From contig JAKAML010000046.1 of the NCBI GenBank assembly GCA_021812845.1, positions 1 through 7,949 of the forward strand: a stretch of DNA of 7,949 bases, written 5' to 3'. Numbering within the stretch: position 1 is the stretch's first letter; the number at the start of each line of letters is the position of its first letter. Positions 5,658 through 7,949 of this stretch are shown piece after piece. The notes beneath the pieces were generated by a model. It made no database searches. It had not been told where the DNA came from and was given only the letters and a program-made list of their open reading frames with translations. Made by a program: the position numbers and the translations under genes. The stretch is from Pseudomonadota bacterium (GTDB lineage: Bacteria; Pseudomonadota; Alphaproteobacteria; Rhizobiales; Hyphomicrobiaceae).

Positions 5658-5771
5658 GACTGCTGCCAGGGACGGCCGGAGCTGTGCGGGGACGGACTGA
5701 GGGCGGATAGGTCGGTCTGCTGCGGCGACGACGCGGTCGCGAGCGACATTGAGAAGGGGAGTTCGGAATGA
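5658..5771 (+). pseudogene. Orphaned in-frame C-terminal tail of ArsR with As(III)-binding cysteines
   Basis: In the same frame as arsR, directly after the TAG, 37 open codons follow, beginning DCCQGRPELCGDG and containing VCCGDD later, then TGA at 5769-5771. DCCxGxPELC is the cysteine arrangement I associate with the C-terminal arsenite site of one ArsR type; Acidithiobacillus ferrooxidans ArsR uses Cys95, Cys96 and Cys102, and here the cysteines would be residues 96, 97 and 104 if TAG were codon 94. The TGA overlaps the arsC start as ATGA (5768-5771), a normal operon junction. The restored protein would have 131 residues. This points to a recent loss by one substitution (for example CAG or GAG to TAG), or to read-through. 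Confidence 0.8.
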
Positions 5772-6274
5772 AGGAGCGGGTCTACAACGTGCTGTTTCTC
5801 TGCACGCACAACTCGGCGCGATCGGTGATTGGCGAATGCGTCGTCGATGCGCTGGGCGGCGGGCGCTTCCGCGGTTTCTCCGCCGGCAGCCATCCGCGGG
5901 GCGCGATCAACCCCTTCGCGCTCGAGATGCTGAGCCGCCTCAACTACGACACCTCCCGGCTTCGCTCGAAATCCTGGGACGAGTTCGCGGCCCCCGGCGC
6001 GCCGCAGCTCGACTTCGTGTTCACCGTCTGCGACGACGCGGCGGGCGAATCCTGTCCGCACTGGCCCGGACAGCCGATGACCGCGCACTGGGGTCTCCCC
6101 GATCCCTCGGCGGTCGTCGGCAACGAGGCCGAGAAGCGCGCCGCCTTCAACGAGACGCACCGGATGCTGCACCAGAGGATCTCGATCTTCGTCAATCTAC
6201 GCTTCGAGAGCCTGGACCGGCTCTCCCTTCAGCAGCGGCTCGACGACATGGGTCGGCCCAAATGGGCGTCCTGA
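5768..6274 (+). CDS. arsC: Arsenate reductase ArsC, low-molecular-weight protein tyrosine phosphatase type
   Basis: ArsC reduces arsenate to arsenite in the cytoplasm. The 168-residue protein has the phosphatase P-loop in LFLCTHNSARS (9-19; Cys12, Arg18), the SAGSHPRGAINPFALEML stretch (38-55), VCDDAAGESCP with Cys88 and Cys96 (87-97), and the WGLPDPS segment with the likely general acid Asp112. Cys12 attacks arsenate and Cys88/Cys96 are the likely redox pair, so recycling through thioredoxin is expected by family knowledge. The C-terminus RISIFVNLRFESLDRLSLQQRL is typical. The start has a strong GGGGAG ribosome-binding site (5756-5761) 6 bases upstream, so it can be translated even though arsR stops early. 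It sits between arsR and aqpS, the expected context. Confidence 0.93.
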   Translation: MKERVYNVLFLCTHNSARSVIGECVVDALGGGRFRGFSAGSHPRGAINPFALEMLSRLNYDTSRLRSKSWDEFAAPGAPQLDFVFTVCDDAAGESCPHWPGQPMTAHWGLPDPSAVVGNEAEKRAAFNETHRMLHQRISIFVNLRFESLDRLSLQQRLDDMGRPKWAS

Positions 6275-6330
6275 GAGCCGGCATCCTGAGCGCGGGCGAC
6301 CCGCCGATCGCACCCCGGGGATCATTGTCG

Positions 6331-7002
6331 ATGTCGAGAATCCCACTTGGCAGCCGCCTCGGCGCGGAAGCGGTCGGCACCTGCCTGCTGCTCGCCACCG
6401 TTGTCGGCTCGGGGATCATGGCCGAGCGGCTGGCGGGCGGCAACGGCGCCGTCGCGCTGCTCGCCAACGCGCTGGCGACGGGCGCCATGCTCTTCGTGCT
6501 CGTCACCGCGCTCGGCCCGATCTCGGGCGCGCACCTCAATCCCGCGGTGTCGGTCGTCTTCGCGATGAGGGGCGAGCTGCCGCGGAGCGAGCTCGCCTTC
6601 TACGTGACGACCCAGGTCACGGCGGCCGTCGCCGGTGTCGTCCTCGCGCACCTGATGTTCGAGCTGCCCGTCGTGCAGGCCTCTGCGAGAATACGCACCG
6701 GGCCAGCGCTATGGCTGTCGGAGGCGGTGGCGACGTTCGGCCTCGTGCTGACGATCCTCGCGACGCTGCGCGCGCGGCCCGAGGCGGTTGCGGCGAGCGT
6801 CGCGCTCTTCATCGTCGCGGCCTACTGGTTCACGGCCTCGACGTCGTTCGCCAATCCGGCGGTAACGCTGGGGCGCGCCTTCACCGATACCTTCGCCGGC
6901 ATCCGGCCGCAGGATGTCGCCGCCTTCGCCGCCGCCCAGCTCTGCGGCGCGCTGGCGGCCCTCGCGGTCGCGCGCCGTCTCGATCCGCCGGCGCGGCCTT
7001 GA
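6331..7002 (+). CDS. aqpS: AqpS-type aquaporin (MIP family), likely arsenite channel
   Basis: This is a 223-residue major intrinsic protein with six hydrophobic segments and two NPA half-helices: SGAHLNPAVS (65-74) and SFANPAVTLGR (172-182). Other family landmarks are the N-terminal GAEAVGTCLLLATVVGSGIM (11-30) and SEAVATFGLVLTIL (130-143). The residue after the second NPA is Val178 where water and glycerol channels usually have the selectivity-filter arginine; as I recall, Sinorhizobium meliloti AqpS also has valine here and lets arsenite leave the cell down its gradient. Adjacency to arsC supports that role. The ATG at 6331 gives a normal N-terminus, with GGGG (6317-6320) as a distant ribosome-binding site. 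It begins 56 bases after arsC with no terminator between. It could still be a general small-solute channel. Confidence 0.9.
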   Translation: MSRIPLGSRLGAEAVGTCLLLATVVGSGIMAERLAGGNGAVALLANALATGAMLFVLVTALGPISGAHLNPAVSVVFAMRGELPRSELAFYVTTQVTAAVAGVVLAHLMFELPVVQASARIRTGPALWLSEAVATFGLVLTILATLRARPEAVAASVALFIVAAYWFTASTSFANPAVTLGRAFTDTFAGIRPQDVAAFAAAQLCGALAALAVARRLDPPARP

Positions 7003-7078
7003 CCAACCCGGCGGGCGACCCTGGCCATCCGCGCGGCGAGAGACTACGTGTAGGGGCGAAGACACCAGGGAGGCCGCC

Positions 7079-7771
7079 GTGCCCGACACCCAGACACCGG
7101 AAGCGCGCGTGGTCCGCGCCGCGCTCGAGCTCGCCGCCGAGCGGCCGTGGGGCGAGGTCGCCCTCGTCGACATCGCCGCCCGCTCCCGGATCACGCTCTC
7201 CGACCTGCGCCGCCACTTCGGCTCCAAGGCGGCGATCGTCGCAGCATTCGCGCGCACGATCGACGACGAGCTGCTGAAAGAGGCCCGCCCGCACACGGAT
7301 GGCGCGTCGCCCCGCGACCGGGTGTTCGAGGTGGTGATGGCGCGGTTCGACCGGCTCCAGCCTCATCGCGCCGCGTTGCGGTCGATCCACGGCGCGGGCC
7401 TGGCCGAGCCGGTGCTGATGCGGGCGGTGCTCGAATCCCAGGCCTGGATGCTCAATGCGGCCGGTGTCGCGACCGACGGCCTCGGCGGCGGCGTTCGCGT
7501 CGCCGGGCTGGCGTCGGTCTACGCCTCGGTGTTCGCGACCTGGCTCGACGACGACGATCCGGGGCTCGCGCGCACCATGGCGGCGCTCGACCGGCGGCTG
7601 CGCCGCGGCGAGCGCACGCTGGGCTCGCTCGAGGAGGTCGCGGGCGTGGTGAAGCGGCTCGGCGCGCTGTTCGTGCCGTGGGGAAGCGGCGGACCGGCAA
7701 GCCGCGCGGACACCGCCGCGAGCTCCGACCATCCCGCCGCCGGTCCGGCCGCGCCGGCACCCGGCCCTTGA
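7079..7771 (+). CDS. TetR/AcrR-family transcriptional regulator
   Basis: From a GTG start at 7079 the product has 230 residues. The N-terminal helix-turn-helix is clear: RVVRAALELAAERPWGEVALVDIAARSRITLSDLRRHFGSKAAIVAAF (10-57), with the recognition helix around TLSDLRRHF and the GSKAAI that follows it in many TetR proteins. The remainder is a helical ligand or dimer domain without a recognisable ligand signature. The last 30 residues are Gly/Ala/Ser/Pro-rich and probably disordered. The start is set by an excellent AGGGAGG ribosome-binding site (7067-7073), 5 bases upstream; an ATG farther upstream would overlap aqpS. It lies 76 bases after aqpS on the same strand. Its target is unknown and nothing ties it to arsenic beyond position. 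Confidence 0.88.
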   Translation: MPDTQTPEARVVRAALELAAERPWGEVALVDIAARSRITLSDLRRHFGSKAAIVAAFARTIDDELLKEARPHTDGASPRDRVFEVVMARFDRLQPHRAALRSIHGAGLAEPVLMRAVLESQAWMLNAAGVATDGLGGGVRVAGLASVYASVFATWLDDDDPGLARTMAALDRRLRRGERTLGSLEEVAGVVKRLGALFVPWGSGGPASRADTAASSDHPAAGPAAPAPGP

Positions 7772-7795
7772 GTGCGCCATCGGCGCCGGCGGACG

Positions 7796-7949
7796 CTACA
7801 ACGGCACCGAGATGATCGCCCGGAGCCCGCCCATCGAGCTTTCGCCGAGTGCGACGTCGCCGCCGTGGCTCTTGGCGATGTCGCGGGCGATGGCGAGGCC
7901 GAGGCCGGTGCCGCCCTCGTCCTGGTTGCGCGCGTGGTCGAGGCGGTAG
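7796..7949 (-). CDS. Sensor histidine kinase, C-terminal end (HATPase_c domain)
   Basis: Only the last 50 codons are in the window; the gene runs off the right edge. The sequence YRLDHARNQDEGGTGLGLAIAR contains the F-box-like YRLD and the G2 box GTGLGLAI of the kinase ATP-binding domain, followed by DIAKSHGGDVALGESSMGGLRAIISVPL before the stop. This ending is typical of EnvZ-like kinases of alphaproteobacteria, which phosphorylate an OmpR-type response regulator, but the sensor part is not visible and the exact kinase cannot be named. It is convergent with the TetR gene, whose stop is 24 bases away. The small gap holds only a 5-bp hairpin (GCGCC 7774-7778 with GGCGC 7782-7786). Confidence 0.88.
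   Translation of the reverse strand, partial: YRLDHARNQDEGGTGLGLAIARDIAKSHGGDVALGESSMGGLRAIISVPL

Noticed and set aside
5749..6330. N-terminal extension of the aquaporin across arsC
   Set aside because: The upstream part is the arsC shadow frame; the MIP domain begins at the ATG at 6331 with a normal N-terminus.

Overview
The window is high-GC DNA, and its gene content and order point to an alphaproteobacterium, probably of the order Hyphomicrobiales (Rhizobiales). The evidence is a UbiK-type gene divergent from an lgt-midA-pgeF cluster, a ybjN-proC pair, and a chromosomal arsenic cassette that uses an aquaporin instead of an ArsB or Acr3 pump. The assignment rests on gene order and protein style, not on a marker gene.

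Left part (1-2630): a minus-strand operon, lgt (prolipoprotein diacylglyceryl transferase), midA (SAM-dependent methyltransferase of the MidA/NDUFAF7 family) and pgeF (peptidoglycan editing factor, running off the left edge). lgt and midA are 4 bases apart. The midA-pgeF gap is unusual: it is a run of 7-base tandem repeats, with a reverse-complement copy that overlaps the midA stop codon. A 211-base divergent region separates lgt from ubiK on the plus strand and holds a good minus-strand -35 box.

Middle part (2627-5170): ubiK (ubiquinone biosynthesis accessory factor), a YbjN-domain protein, and proC (pyrroline-5-carboxylate reductase), all on the plus strand. Two strong hairpins follow proC. 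Then comes a short minus-strand gene for a secreted protein of unknown function.

Right part (5171-7949): an AT-rich regulatory island precedes a plus-strand arsenic operon: arsR, arsC (low-molecular-weight phosphatase-type arsenate reductase) and aqpS (aquaporin with two NPA motifs). The expected logic is that arsenate is reduced by ArsC, arsenite leaves down its gradient through AqpS, and ArsR senses arsenite and controls the operon. A TetR-family regulator follows, and the 3' end of a convergent sensor histidine kinase gene closes the window.

The most striking observation is in arsR. The reading frame is stopped by an amber codon at 5655-5657, directly before an in-frame tail that begins DCCQGRPELC, which looks like the cysteine site by which this ArsR type binds arsenite. 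Past the stop the frame stays open to a TGA at 5769-5771 that overlaps the arsC start as ATGA, the normal layout of a coupled operon. The regulator as encoded contains no cysteine. This is a recent nonsense mutation, a sequencing error, or a read-through site. If real and not read through, it leaves a DNA-binding domain that probably cannot sense arsenic.
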